Notes under the pieces: generated by a model
The model's database searches: none
Told to the model about the DNA's origin: nothing
The model's input: the letters and a program-made list of their open reading frames with translations, nothing else
Part shown: positions 1-11,500 of the stretch, piece by piece
Layout of the letters: each line of letters opens with the position of its first letter
How positions within the stretch are numbered: the stretch's first letter is position 1
Assembly (NCBI RefSeq): GCF_018139145.2
Contig: NC_059477.1
Coordinates: 32,839,502-32,903,501, forward strand
DNA: 64,000 nt
Origin: Gymnogyps californianus
Lineage: Eukaryota; Chordata; Aves; Accipitriformes; Cathartidae
Direction of reading: 5' to 3'
Position numbers and translations under genes: made by a program

Positions 1-3000
1 CACAGTGCTGCTCCACAGGAAAACTGCTTTGTACATAGCCTTCAGCTGGGAGCTATACACGTTCTGCAACATTCAATCTGCTACAGCCTTTCCTTATTTC
101 GAAGATGTGTCTTTCTGCACGTCAAGATGCAAAAATGCACATTCCACTCCCCAGCTTGCTGATTGCCATCATAAAACATGCTATGGGCCATGCAGGCACA
201 ACAGAGACAGGCCTGTTCTCGGCAGCACTGGGGGCTGGTGCTTCTCTCTGCTGAGCAAAAGATAGTCGGCCAGATGGAAGTACCCATTTTGTCTCACGCG
301 GGGAGGCTGACCCTCTTTGAGCATCAGATATGTGTCCTGTGCCTACCCGAGCAGCCAGGATCTACCATAGTGAATGGGATCACTGAGACCAGGAGATAGT
401 ACAACAGTACAGGTGAGGCAACAATCATATACCTTGAGGCTTTTGCAGTAAAATCTGAACAATAACGACAGGAGAACCGAGGCAGATCAAGGAACTGATC
501 TGGGCTAAAATGAACTTTTTTTTCCACCGTAGGTTAATTTGAACCCGGATCTGTTTGCGGATCAGATTCACTGTGAGGCTGCACAAACATTTCTCTTGGC
601 ACAGGGGAAGCGGCAGGAAGGAGCAGGCACCTGGGAGAGACAGAAAAGGCAACAAAGGGTTTTGGCAGGGCTGTTCGCTCTTGACAACTCAAAATGCTTA
701 TGGAACTATCATGTAATGTGGAGCTGTTACATACCAAGAGATCGGCTGAACATAGGAATTAAAAAATACTCCATGACATCATGTACTTGTCCCTCTCACA
801 GAAAGACAACAGGTTTTTCTGTCTTGCAGTGACTGGAAATGCCAATGTGTAGAAGCCCAGCTTTTGGCAATGTCTGATGGTACCAAGCAGAAGGGGGATT
901 TCTAGAGTATTTGGTGTTAGACTAGCAGTCGCTCACTGATGTTCCCAGGAGCAGCATTTCTGTACAGGACATCAGCAGAAATCCTGCCTGCTAGAGAACT
1001 AGCATCCTAAAAATGCCATTATTGCTAGTATGTGGGCACTAAAGAATGAAAGCAGGCAGAGGTGCTCCACACTGATAAAAGCAGAGGGGTTGTTTTCCAG
1101 CCAGTCATTCCACCAGCTGATAAAAATAGCTTAAAACCGATTTTTTTTTTTAATTCTCCACACAGCAGGCTGCCTGTTATTTGTGCCCTTGTTATTTATA
1201 CCCGACATAAGTTTCAATAACAGCTTTACAGATTCTTCTATGCTTGTCTTAGATCTGCTATTGTAAATCAGAAAGCTTTGCCATCCTAAACATTGCCTGG
1301 TAAGAACTCCTCTGCGTTCTTTTTACCCTAGGAAAAAAGGGAAGTGGAAAATACAGTTAATGCAATAATTTGGCCCAAATAAATAAAAGCTTTTACAATA
1401 TTGACATTGAATTTCATTTTAATTCCAGTCCAATTCCTCCAGACTGGCCAAACAGAGAAAATTTTCTCTCTAACTTCTCTCTTCTAGCTTGTCTTGAACC
1501 ATAATTGTGTTGGATACTGCAGGGGGGATAGGTGATGAACAGAACTTGCAATTTTCTGCAAAACGTCTCAGGAAAATAGTCTGAATACTCTTCCATTAGA
1601 AAAAAAACCAACAAAAAACCAAACAAAACAAAACCCCAAAACAGGTAACAACTTTAAGGAAGGAGAAATGCCATTTAAAGAGAAAATTAGCTGTGGTTTC
1701 TACCATCCAAATAGAACAACCTCAGGCAAGTTGAGACAGGCAGGTCAGGAATACTTTTGTTACACTATTAGTCTGTAGTTGCTAAAACAACAACTCACCT
1801 TTGTCATTCACAAGTGGGTGAGGCTCCTATTTGTCTTGGAAAGCAGACCATGATGGGCTGAGATAGGCTCATGATTTCCCCGCTGAGGCCCAACACAGTA
1901 AGACAGGAGCCAAAACATGTCCAAAAGGCAATGTTTTGATGCTTTGTGTCTTCCATCATTGGGTATTGCAGTAACTCTCAAAGATATGTCCCTGCTCTAA
2001 TGGAGATAAGTGCTTCAGAAAATGAACACAAAACCTGCTTTAAATTTTTATTTCACTCTATTCTGCTGAAGGGTTGGGGTTTTTATTCTGACCAGTAGCT
2101 TGTTCAGGATGTGTCCACCATCCAGCGTAGCTCTCCAGCAACCAATCAACACCGTACTAACATAATGTGGTACGTGGCTCCACTTACTGGACCTCTTACG
2201 TTAAACTGGTTTGTGAGGTGAGGCTCTTTGCTGCAGCCTCATCTAAGCGTAACTCATCTGGGTCAGACAAGTCCTCTCTGCTCATACAAGACCTTGCTGA
2301 AGCAGTAGAGCCAGTCCAGGGGCAGGTGAACCGGCGCTGAGGTCTTGGAGGAAGGCAGCGGGGCAGGACTGTACACCAGCTTCTAACTGTTTTCTTAAGC
2401 AACTTACTGTCAGGAAATGGTCACTGCTTAGAAAGAAGCCGTATATATAGTGGAATTGGTCCTGTGCCCAGGAAACTGGAGCAACTGGACAATGTAGGCA
2501 TCTGCTCTGAGATATTTGAGAGGCAAAGTTAGGCTGGAGGCTGAAGAGGCACATGTGTTCTGCAGGTCTGTTCTGCTCCCAAGAGTGGGTGAAACTCTCC
2601 TGGATTATACCTACGTGAATATTTTGGGGGCAACTCTAAGTTCCCTTGAAACAGACTGAACTACATGAAAGCAAGTGTATGTAACTTATTCTGCAGTCTG
2701 CTCTACAGCCATCCACCTCGTGCTGTTTTTTTGATGATCTTTTTAAGATACTTTTGGGGATAAGTCTCCAAGCAACTTCTCTTTTTTCCGTAGGCTCTTC
2801 CTTCTTTATAGCATGCAGAGAAAGAAAAAAGATGGGTTGTAAATTAGGAAAGAAAGTTAGGCTAGTGTCAGTAGAGGACTTCTGATGTTTGGGAGCAGTG
2901 GGTTGTGCAGTACAAAAAGGTGAGGTCCATCTCAGCAGAGCAGACAGGTCTTGCTGTGGCCTTTAAGGCTTTACAGTAGAATTGGTGGGCCAGGATGCTG

Positions 3001-5839
3001 TTTGGTCATGGCAACTCTTCTAAGTTGCCATAAACCCACCCCGTGCTGACGTCTACAGCAGAGGGATCAGGAATGATATATTCTAACATTTGCTGAACAT
3101 ATGCCTACATTGCAGTTCAGCGTGGAGTTTGTGCTGGACAGTCTATATTTCGTCTTAATTTGTTTGTTTTAGCTAGTTGAGAATGTTCTTTTTTTACCTA
3201 CCACTGTGCTGAGCTGAGGAGCCAAAAACCTCTCCTTGGAGTTGTGCTCCCTTGCGCCAGGAGGGAATATGACTCTATTTATTTATTTATTTTTAATTTA
3301 TTTGATCTGTTTTAATACCCAATAAAGTTGTTGTTTTTTCCAACTGGCACGACAAGGCTCTGGCTATTTTTAAAGAATGTGGTTCATTTGATTTAATCTA
3401 ATGAATGTTTAGCGCTGTTGAAAATAGCTGGAGCCAGAGCCAAGAATAATGTGCTGAAATGTGCTGGTGGAGCGAGGACTGCTTTGCTCTGCCAATCTGT
3501 TTCCTCCAATTGTTCAGATTTACCTGGTTTTGCGAGTAGCGTTTGCAGGCAAGACATATTGATCGAGGTTGCTTTTTAATACTAAATCTAAAGACCGATA
3601 ATGTCAGAGCCATATTTTGCCACACTCATTTCAAGACACATCAAACAATAACAGCTCTTCTTGTTGTTCAGTGTAGGATATCTAATCTCTGTTTCAGACC
3701 ACTTTAAAGGGACTGTGAAATGCTAATATCCTTTTATTGCACACAGGAAAACTGAGGCATGAAATGGTGGTTTTTTCCCCTAAAGTCACCCAGAAAGCAA
3801 GTGGGAGAATCAGTAATGAAACTAGTCAGCTAGCATCTCCTGGGCTCCTTAAGCTGCTGTGTAACTCTTGATTTCTCCATGAGCTGAAACTAGACCATAG
3901 TCAGAACATAAATTCTGCTACGTCCTTGCTCCTGGTGTTTCTGGTTCTTGGCACGTCCGTGTTTACTGTCCTGCCTGCACCATCTGAATTGCTCTGCAGA
4001 GGTACCTGACGCTCTCTATTAACGAAGCTTAAATTTCACGCATGTCGTTGCACTATCTGAATATGTCTCTGCAAGTCATATCACGTATTAAAATGATGTA
4101 TTTAAAACTGTACGAATCCATCTTCCTTTTGCCATCTATGAGTTATTTCTGTCAGATAGCTGTTTCCCTATTCCTTCATAAGAAAGGAGTAGCTAATACT
4201 TAAGTTTCATTGGATTAAAAAAATAAATCAGCCATAATACATCTTACTCCATGATAGTGGTGCCTGTAGGGATGGATTTTCTGCAGAGATCACTTTACAC
4301 CCTAAAGCACAATGTGGGATTGACTTGCATAAGGAATGAACAGATGCTCTTGACAGCTATTACATTATTCATCTCTCTCTATATGTGATGGGGGGAAGGA
4401 AACAGCACCTGTTACTATGGAAGAAACGTTGTCGCTGCTATTCTGTGTTACAGACCTCCAGGGCAATCTGGGCCAGTGTCCTGGTTTCTGCTGGGACAGC
4501 CAGGCATATTTCACTGCATTTGTGTTGACCCAAACGAAGCCATGCCAGTTTACATCCACTAGTTATTTTGTCCTGTGTTTCCTTCAGATAGGTACCTCGC
4601 TTTATAACCTAAGAAAATGAAATAGCTGCTGCAGGTATGAGGGAGCACTGGAGACAGTGTAAAAATTTATATGCTCCATCTTTCACCTCAAATTTTGCAC
4701 AAGAGGACTGGGTAAAAGTATTAGAACTTATTTCCCCTCTACAGCAAAAGTAATTTCTACAGACTCTCTCAGATTTCATATGAAAGGAACTCATATGCCT
4801 GGGGACTTTCTAAAGGTGTATTTAAGAGCAGACAGAACTAATTTCCTCATCATCCTGACATTAGACTGAGATTACTTCCCTTCCATCGTCTGCATTGCAC
4901 AGGGCAGCACAGTTGGCCCGTGGTGCAGGCACACTGCCAATAGCCTTAGCTTCAGATGCAGCAAGTCAGGACCCTAAAATTTTTTCGGCCACTCCACTGC
5001 AGATAACAATTGTGTTTGGAGCGTGGTGCCAGGAGATGTTTCCTCAAAGAATTCCTGTGACTTGAGGCATAGGTTAGAGCAAGGACAGGAATGTTTTCTT
5101 TGCCAGGGGACATACAGGTTATTCGTGGACCACAGAGTCACACATTAATGCACCCTGTCCAATAATAACATGAAAAATACAATGTCAACATAGGAAGTGA
5201 GGTTAAGGACCCTTTCTAGTCCCAGGCAAGAGCCTCCTCACCCCTCACCTAGGGCGCGTGGACTGTGCAGATTTTTTCCCCCTGTGTGATCTCTGCAACA
5301 CTTCTACTTCCCAAAGGCCAAACTCCCTACTTCAAGCTGAAGGCTCAATGCAGTTGACTGCATAGTTCCCACTGATGCTGATGACAGAAGTCTTCCTCAT
5401 CTAGGGCTGAAGCTGAGCTAGACTGTGCCCACAGCATGTCTCTTCTTCTGCTTTATAGGAGTTAATTGATATGATGTGATTATTAAGAATATGTCTTTCA
5501 GTCATCTCTTATTTTGTGAAATATTTATTGCATGGATAATTAATCCGTGAATATATATAGATATACATATTTTTAAAGAGTAACTTTTAAAATATAACCT
5601 TCACACTATTGCTAGAACTGTAGATGGGGGGGGGAGAGCCTGCTTCCCCCCACAATAATGACTTCAATTCTGTTTTAATTAAGCAAACAGTTTTTCAGAG
5701 CTGAGATTGCACCTTAATTATGTTTTAAAGTTTGGCTGCGATTGCAAGAGCTACCAACTTGCTTCAAACCCCCCCTGAGAGTCTCAGACTTCACTGCCGA
5801 AGCGCTGTTTCACTGAAACACTGAAACACCCCCCAAGCG
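1..5839. other. Non-coding flank, probably intron of long KALRN isoforms
   Basis: No exon with convincing protein similarity and matching splice borders is visible on either strand. Open frames here are short, of mixed composition and unlike any family I recognise. Visible local features are an A/C-rich run near 1599-1641, a run of nine G at 5626-5634, and the AU-rich polyadenylation-like cluster described separately. Because the Duet-type first exon lies to the right, this stretch is inferred to be an intron of the full-length kalirin transcript. The exons for the first SH3 domain were not found, so that inference is untested. Confidence 0.6.
3276..3340 (+). terminator. Candidate poly(A) signal with AU-rich element
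   Basis: Overlapping ATTTA pentamers at 3276-3304 are followed by AATAAA at 3321-3326 and a GU/U-rich stretch at 3327-3340. That is the order expected for an mRNA 3' end: instability element, hexamer, downstream element. No terminal coding exon could be identified upstream, so it may equally be chance in AT-rich intron. Confidence 0.3.
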
Positions 5840-5844
5840 CTGTT

Positions 5845-6130
5845 CCATTGCCGTGCCTCCGGCGTGACGCGCACCGCGCTTGCCAGGCGCTCCCTCTCGG
5901 CCCGACGGCTCGGGCGCTCCTCCAGCGCCATCAGCCAAGCCCCTCCGCGCTCCCCGCAGCGGGGCCGGGTTCGCCCCCCACGCCCGCGATGCCAGGCTTT
6001 GCCGCTAGATGTCCCCGCCAGCCCCCCCAACCGCCCCGCGCCGGCGGCAGCCGCGGCCGCCGCTGCTGGGGTCCCGCACACCCCGCGGCCCGGGATGCCG
6101 CCGCCGCCGCCGAGGCGGGGTCCTCGTAGC
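5845..6130. promoter_or_regulatory. Orphan CpG island
   Basis: The stretch is very GC-rich, dense in CpG and includes GCGGCCGC-type sites, unlike the AT-rich sequence on both sides. Frames in several directions stay open through it only because stop codons are rare at such GC content. The predicted peptides are Pro/Arg/Ala low complexity and I do not treat them as genes. It is likely a promoter or enhancer island. It lies about 2.3 kb before the Duet-type start and could drive another KALRN first exon or an antisense RNA. Confidence 0.55.
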
Positions 6131-6276
6131 GGCCAGCTCTTCCGGGAGTCGCGGGAATTTAGGGGTGAGGTGCTACTTTGAGGATGTTTCCTAGTTTCGC
6201 AAATGAAGAGTCTTAAAGATTTCCTTGTGATGACTTTTAAAACCCACCAAGAGCGGGGCTCCAGCATACTAGGCGC

Positions 6277-6285
6277 TATATATAT
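6277..6285 (+). promoter_or_regulatory. TATA-like box
   Basis: TATATATAT sits just downstream of the CpG island in a mixed-composition context. If used, transcription would begin near 6305-6310. The first start codons after that are at 6328 and 6335, each opening a frame of fewer than 35 codons, with no similarity I recognise. The element is plausible but unsupported beyond its sequence. Confidence 0.3.
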
Positions 6286-6433
6286 GGACTGCTCCTGCCT
6301 CAGAGCCCATATCGCCCATCCAGGCAGATGCTACATGAACAGCAAGATGCCAGTGAAGAGCATGTTCATCTTACCCCTTTCTTCTGTTTGCACGAAGCAG
6401 GCTGAGTTTAGGTGGGAGGCAGGCAACTCATAG

Positions 6434-8009
6434 GGCAGAAGGTGGACGTGGTGTGAGAGAGTGGATTAGAAAAGAGAGAGACGCAGTATGAAGGAGAAAG
6501 CAGCAGAGAAGTGAAGGGCTGCCTTCTCAAGAGCCCTGCTACAAGTTTCCTGAATCGCTCAGAGGCCCTAAGCTGGTGTCTTCTCACTGCTTGGCACTTC
6601 AGGTAGCTGAAGCAGCCACCTGAAGAGCTGCTGCCAGGGGCACCGTGGCAGGGACAAACGGTCTATAGGGAAAGGGAGACGCGCAGAAGGGTGGAAGTGT
6701 CCTAGCTGTTTCCCAGTCCACCTCTTTCTTCTCCAGCTGCAGCTGCAGTTTCTGCTTCCAGTGAGACGTATTATCTCTCTGCTACAGGCACAAGAGCCCC
6801 GAGTGCACCCCCGAGACAATCCCTTGCATCTCCCAGATAGGCAAAGACCCAAGTCAAAGAAAGATGCAACAGCAAAGTGGAAACAGAGTTAAGGTTCCCT
6901 TTATTCTTATGTATTGAAAAGCACCTTGGTGCTCAAGGGCATTAGCAGGAAAATTTTGCATGCTCCAGGCTTGTAATGAGGTTGCCAGTCCTTCCAGTGA
7001 GGCTGTAGTCGAAGAACAGTTCCTACAGCGCAGCCAGAAGTGAAGCAGGAAGGTTTCATATTTGCCGTTGTGGTGGAAGGAGTCTCTCAGGGAGGGTCTC
7101 TGGCACTCTCCTGGCACCAGGTACTGGGATCCTCTGCCAGGATGGCTCCAGGGTCCACAGGATCCCACCTGGCAGCTACATGAAATCACCCAGTACAGAC
7201 CTCCCTCTGGCCAACAGCACCCACTATGTAGGCAACCCCACGTGGGTTTATGAACGCTGTGCTGAAGCCGCAGCCCTCACCTCCTGTCCAGAAATGGCCC
7301 TTAGCCCCACAGCAGTGTCGCTTACTCCAAAGCCATTATGCAGCAAACCAAAAGCCTTAGTCCAGACCACCAGCCTGTGGCATCAGTACAGCCATGCCTG
7401 CTCAGGCTGAAGTCCTGGCCCCCAGGGGCACAAAGCACAGCACATCTCCCCTCTGCGGTTCCTTCTCAATACGTATTTATGCCTGGGAGAAGCAGCTTGT
7501 TGGGTTTGTTCAGCTTTCTATGCAAGAGTGCAAAACTATGATGCTGCCGCTCTGGAATCCTGCCCGACCTCTCCTACCAGCCGCCTCCAGCAAGGTTCGG
7601 GACGTTTTTGGCACCTCGTTTTCCATGCTTTAGGTGGGAAATCCTAACACAACAGGCTGGCACCTTCCAAAGCAAGCTGTGCTTCTGGATCTCAGGCACC
7701 TTGGTCTGTGTGTCAGAAGGGTAGGCATTTACCCTTCAGTGCTTCAGGCAGGTCTCCCACTGCAGAAAGTAGACAGGCAGAGCAGTTGGGATCACAACAG
7801 GCTGGTTAATATTTTCAACTAGTTGTAAAAAGTTTTAGCTCTCAGACGCTTCAGCTAAGGAATGGCACTGGGGAAAAAAAAAAAAAGTTGTGAACTTTAA
7901 AAAAACCCACAGCAATACAAGTTTTGCCTTTTCAAGACTTTGGAGGAACCCCCCTCCACAACATATCAGAGCTTTAGCAAACTTCCTCCCAGGCAGTTTT
8001 TATTTCTCG
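6434..8009. other. Non-coding interval between the two CpG islands
   Basis: Moderately GC-rich sequence without recognisable exons. A 111-codon minus-strand frame at 6854-7189 and a 79-codon plus-strand frame at 7394-7633 have no domain or family signature. A 13-base A run lies near 7873. Confidence 0.5.
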
Positions 8010-8463
8010 CTACCGACTTCGGATGCCGCCCGCGCGGCCGCGGCCGCCTGCCTGAGCGCAGCTACAGCATTCTTCCCCCCGGAAAACTCGTTTTCCTTCC
8101 AGACAGAGGCGGGAGCCCCGTCTCGCCGCAGGCCCCCTCTCTCCCTCCCTCCCTCCCTCCTCGGCCGGCTGCGGGTGCGGGCGCTGCGCGGCCGCGCAGG
8201 GCGCTCCGCCTGCCGCCGCCCCGTTGCATAAGGCGGCGCGGTGGCCGCGGGCCGTGCTCCGCCCCGCTCCGCCCCCGGAGGTGCGCGCCGGGCACGGCGG
8301 GGACAGCGGCTGGTGGGCGCCGCGACCGCGAGGGGCTCGGCCACTTATCACGGCTATTTTTACATATTTTTTTGGCTTTAGGGCTTTTTTTTTCTTTTAT
8401 TGTGATTTATTGTTTTTCCCAACCGGGCCGGTGGCTCCTTGCCATGAGCAGCCCGAAGGCAGC
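8010..8463 (+). promoter_or_regulatory. KALRN: CpG-island promoter and 5' UTR of Duet-type kalirin
   Basis: A CpG-dense island begins near 8015 and continues past the first exon to about 8850. It holds GCGGCCGC clusters and a CCCT-repeat tract, then changes abruptly at 8341-8420 to a T-rich stretch with CTATTTTTAC (8354-8363, one base off a MEF2 consensus). The transcription start cannot be placed from sequence. The island surrounds the predicted Duet first exon, so I assign it as that promoter. In mammals this internal promoter gives short kalirins that lack the spectrin repeats and the first GEF domain. Confidence 0.7.
8133..8162 (-). repeat. CCCT-repeat tract, G-quadruplex-prone on minus strand
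   Basis: Consecutive CCCT units give at least four GGG tracts separated by single bases on the minus strand. This is the pattern for a short-loop G-quadruplex, about 300 bases before the predicted start codon. Confidence 0.6.
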
Positions 8464-8467
8464 ATGA
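8444..8467 (+). CDS. Upstream ORF overlapping the Duet start codon
   Basis: ATG at 8444 with G at -3 opens a seven-codon frame (MSSPKAA). Its TGA at 8465-8467 overlaps the predicted main start at 8464, forming ATGA. If the mRNA starts upstream of 8444, ribosomes would meet this uORF first. Termination directly on the main start would favour reinitiation or restrict translation. Translation is inferred; only the geometry is visible. Confidence 0.5.
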   Translation: MSSPKAA

Positions 8468-8548
8468 AAGCGGGCAGGCGCGGCTATCCCGCCCGCTCCG
8501 GTGTAGGATGGCTCTTGGCGAAGTGCTGCTGCTGCTGCTCCTGTAAAG
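8464..8548 (+). CDS. KALRN: KALRN alternative first coding exon (Duet-type N-terminus)
   Basis: Encodes residues 1-28 plus the first base of residue 29. The peptide begins MKAGRRGYPARSG and continues GWLLAKCCCCCSCK. From memory, the human Duet isoform also begins MK-x-G, has GWLFAKCCCC and runs 28 residues before the same junction, so length, spacing and splice phase agree. The start has A at -3 and A at +4. The frame is open upstream to an ATG at 8224, but that extension is compositionally poor (poly-Phe) and unlikely to be coding. The cysteine cluster next to basic residues suggests palmitoylation and membrane anchoring. The donor AAAG|GTCGGT has an unusual C at +3. The next GT, at 8553, would break the frame. 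Confidence 0.85.
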
Positions 8549-11500
8549 GTCGGTAGCGTCCGGGGTGTGGGGAGCGGTCCCCCGGGGGTTGGGGCAGGCG
8601 CCGGGGGGCCGGGAGCTCAGCGGTGCCCTCGGCAGGGCAGCATCCCCCCCGCCGCCTGCCCGCTCTGCTCCGGGGGGCGAGCGGAGGGAAGGGGCAGGTG
8701 AAGGCGGAGAGCAGCCGGGCTCGGTGCCCCGCAGCCCGCTCGGCAGCGCGGGTGCGGCCAGGACCCCCCGGCGCGGCCGGAGCCCCCTCGGCAGGGAGCC
8801 GCGGGGCAGCTGCCCGGAGGGGCGGGTGAACCGGCCACGGGCATCGGGAGGGAGAGGGCTGAAGTTGACAGGGTACATTTTATCGTTGCTGGTAGGAAAC
8901 ACCCTGGGACTGTAAGGTCAATAGGGCGGGGAGAAATATTTGCTTAAATGAGATTTTTTTTTTTTTTTTCCCCCCTTTCTAGTCTTTCTTGGGCTTGGAT
9001 AGGAGCAAACTGCTTTGAGAACATCTGTTTCTCACAGTTCACAAATCTCTGAATGGTGATGTGGGAAGGTCTGGGGAAGCGGGCTGAGCTGAAACGCTAA
9101 GAGAGATGTGGGAAAGGCACGGCAGCTAGAGAGCCTTGTAAAAATAAAATAAAAATCTGGCTTTTACAAGGAACAGTGCAGCTCAGATGCACTGACTGAA
9201 GATTTCCCAGCCTGCAGTCTTTATACTGTGATACAGCTCTTGAACTTGTTCTGGATAATGTGAGTTTTTTGAAGATCTCTGTGTGATTTTTCAGTGTTTC
9301 CTGTTCTCTGAATGGCCAAGCAAAAATGTCCCAAACAAAACTTGCCTTTTCTTTTTTTTTTTTTAAAACTCAAGCTTTTAAATGCAGTTTTTTGGTAATC
9401 ATGGAACCCATTCGTATATCCCCGGATAAAGATGACTTTGAGGATGGGTGGGTTACTAATTTCTTGAGGCACACATTTGCAATGTAGGAGCCCTGTTTCC
9501 CTGGTTATTGAACTAGAGTCACGCTTATGTGGTGACAGCAGCAACTAGTTGGTGATGGAGTTTGCCATGATTTGATAAGATGTTGATCTTTTTCAGACTG
9601 GGGAGAACACACTACTTCATGCCAAAGAAGTGACTCTTGAGGTCAATGCACAAAACCCCGCTGTTTTGCAGCCTTTATAAAGGAACACGTAACCTGATTG
9701 TAGGGGTAGGGCTGCTAACAGAAAGGTTATGGTACTAAATTACTGTGAAAGCCAAGTCTCTCGAACATCTTGTGCATGTGTCGGCCCATGCAGCAGGTTG
9801 GAGCAGTATTCAAGCTTTCTGACATGGCTCTGGTCTTTAAAATGTTGATTCTGACAGATTAAAATCTCCCTGCTGCCTGTCCTGCCTGCAGACGTCTCTA
9901 GAAGGGGGAAGGGGAAACAGCTGGCTTTTCTCTCTCCTTTTGAAATGTTAACTGTGTTTACAATTCTAGTTTACTGGGTTATTAACAAAAGGTGTTTGTG
10001 ATACCGATTGCTTTACTTCTTTCTTGTCCTTGATAGTAAAAACTTTGGGCAAAAAGTTGTAAAAGGCTATCTGTTATGCGGTATTTATTAAAGAAAACCA
10101 GAGGTAGTCAGGTGGTGGAAATACTCCCTGAATATAAGCAGGCACCAAACCTGACATTTGATGAGGGATTTGGGTGCCCCAGACTACAGCATCAGTGTGC
10201 TGTTGTTGGCAGCTTCTGCTGTTAAGCTTGGAGATGCTTTAATGTGGCAACCAGACCTTTGAAGCTCTAACTTCATCTATAATGCCTTGTCAGTGATCAT
10301 CTTTGCTTCTGGGGGGACACTGTTTGTCCCAGGGCTTCTCACTGATCTCAGACTTGCAGTGCAAATAGGTGACTGTAGTTTGTATTTGAGATGGATGTGA
10401 AGCACCTTGGAGCTGTTCTCACTGCTGCCCCATAAATGACCTTCCCTTTGCCTTTGGAATTGCAGCTCTGCTCTTTTCCTGGTGACAGATGCCTGATGTA
10501 CCTTGATCTTTTGCAACAACTGAGTAAGTTTTGTTGTGCCAATAAGAACCATCCGGTGAGAGAAATTGGGAAGATGAGCGTGCAGTCTATGCTCAAACAG
10601 AGGTTGTGTTGGTACAAGCTGTGTCAGAGCTTTTAATGCCGTGGAGCTTGGAAGTGATGCGGATGCTTGATCTCCTAAATAGCAACAAAAATGCAGAGCT
10701 GACGAAACCCAAACCCTAGGTCCCCAGTGTATCATGAAATACATAAATTTCGTGTAACTGGGCATTTCTCTGAAGGATTTTGACGGATAACTCACACTAC
10801 TCTTTTGCATCAATCTTACCCTGTCTTTTGCAGCAGTAGAGACTTTGGTACTGGTTTTTCGCTTGTTTCTCTTGGTGAGTTTCTGATCTTGTCAGCTTTG
10901 CCCATGTACAAAGCTATTGGGATCCATCCAGAGAAAGCAACTGACACTTAGTACCATTTGCAGTTTTGCTCTGACCCTGACAGTCCCCTGCATGAACTAA
11001 ATAAGGACTACTTGTCTGTTCTGAAGTATGGATATGAATCCTAATATAGGAGTGCCTCAGAGCAAGACTCTGTCACTTGCTTTCAGCCATAAAAAGGGGT
11101 AGTTAAGAGCAGTAGACTTGTACAGCCTTTAGGCCAATGGCCTTAATCAGCCAAGAGTGGGCAAGCAAGGCTTTTTGCTGTATCTCCTAAGTGCACAAAT
11201 GCAAAGCGACCTAGTGTAATGGGATGCTTCTTAGTGCTGCAAAACTGGCCCTGAAAGCAGACTGATAAGAGGGTTCAAATTCTGATGGTCTTCTGACAAC
11301 TAGAAAGTCACTGAACTCTCCTTAGAAATCAGTTCAGGATTTGCAATTGAATATAGCTTATTTTCTTCTAACATGGAGTCCATCTCCTCAGTTATCTATG
11401 TGATTCAGATTAGAGGCTCCTTTGAAAGGGTCATGGTGAGGGAAAGCAAAGAAATTGGAGGGATTCCTGCTTTGTGAAATGTCTTTTCTAAAGCAAATGG

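Noticed and set aside
2609..2617. Thr-Tyr-Val codons, considered as the kalirin-7 PDZ-binding terminus
   Set aside because: The next codon is Asn, not a stop, and no Ser precedes the triplet, so it is not the STYV end.
5812..5827. Two GAAAC copies considered as an interferon-response element
   Set aside because: The GAAA cores are four bases apart, not the two-base spacing of that element.
5791..6267. 158-codon minus-strand frame and 93-105-codon plus-strand frames in the CpG island
   Set aside because: Stop codons are rare in such GC-rich DNA. The peptides are Pro/Arg/Ala/Gly low complexity without similarity.
8224..8463. In-frame 80-codon extension upstream of the Duet start
   Set aside because: The peptide passes through a poly-Phe stretch from T-rich DNA and has no counterpart in the recalled human Duet N-terminus.
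10277..10813. 178-codon minus-strand open frame
   Set aside because: Mixed composition, no recognisable motif or splice context, and overlapping frames on both strands.
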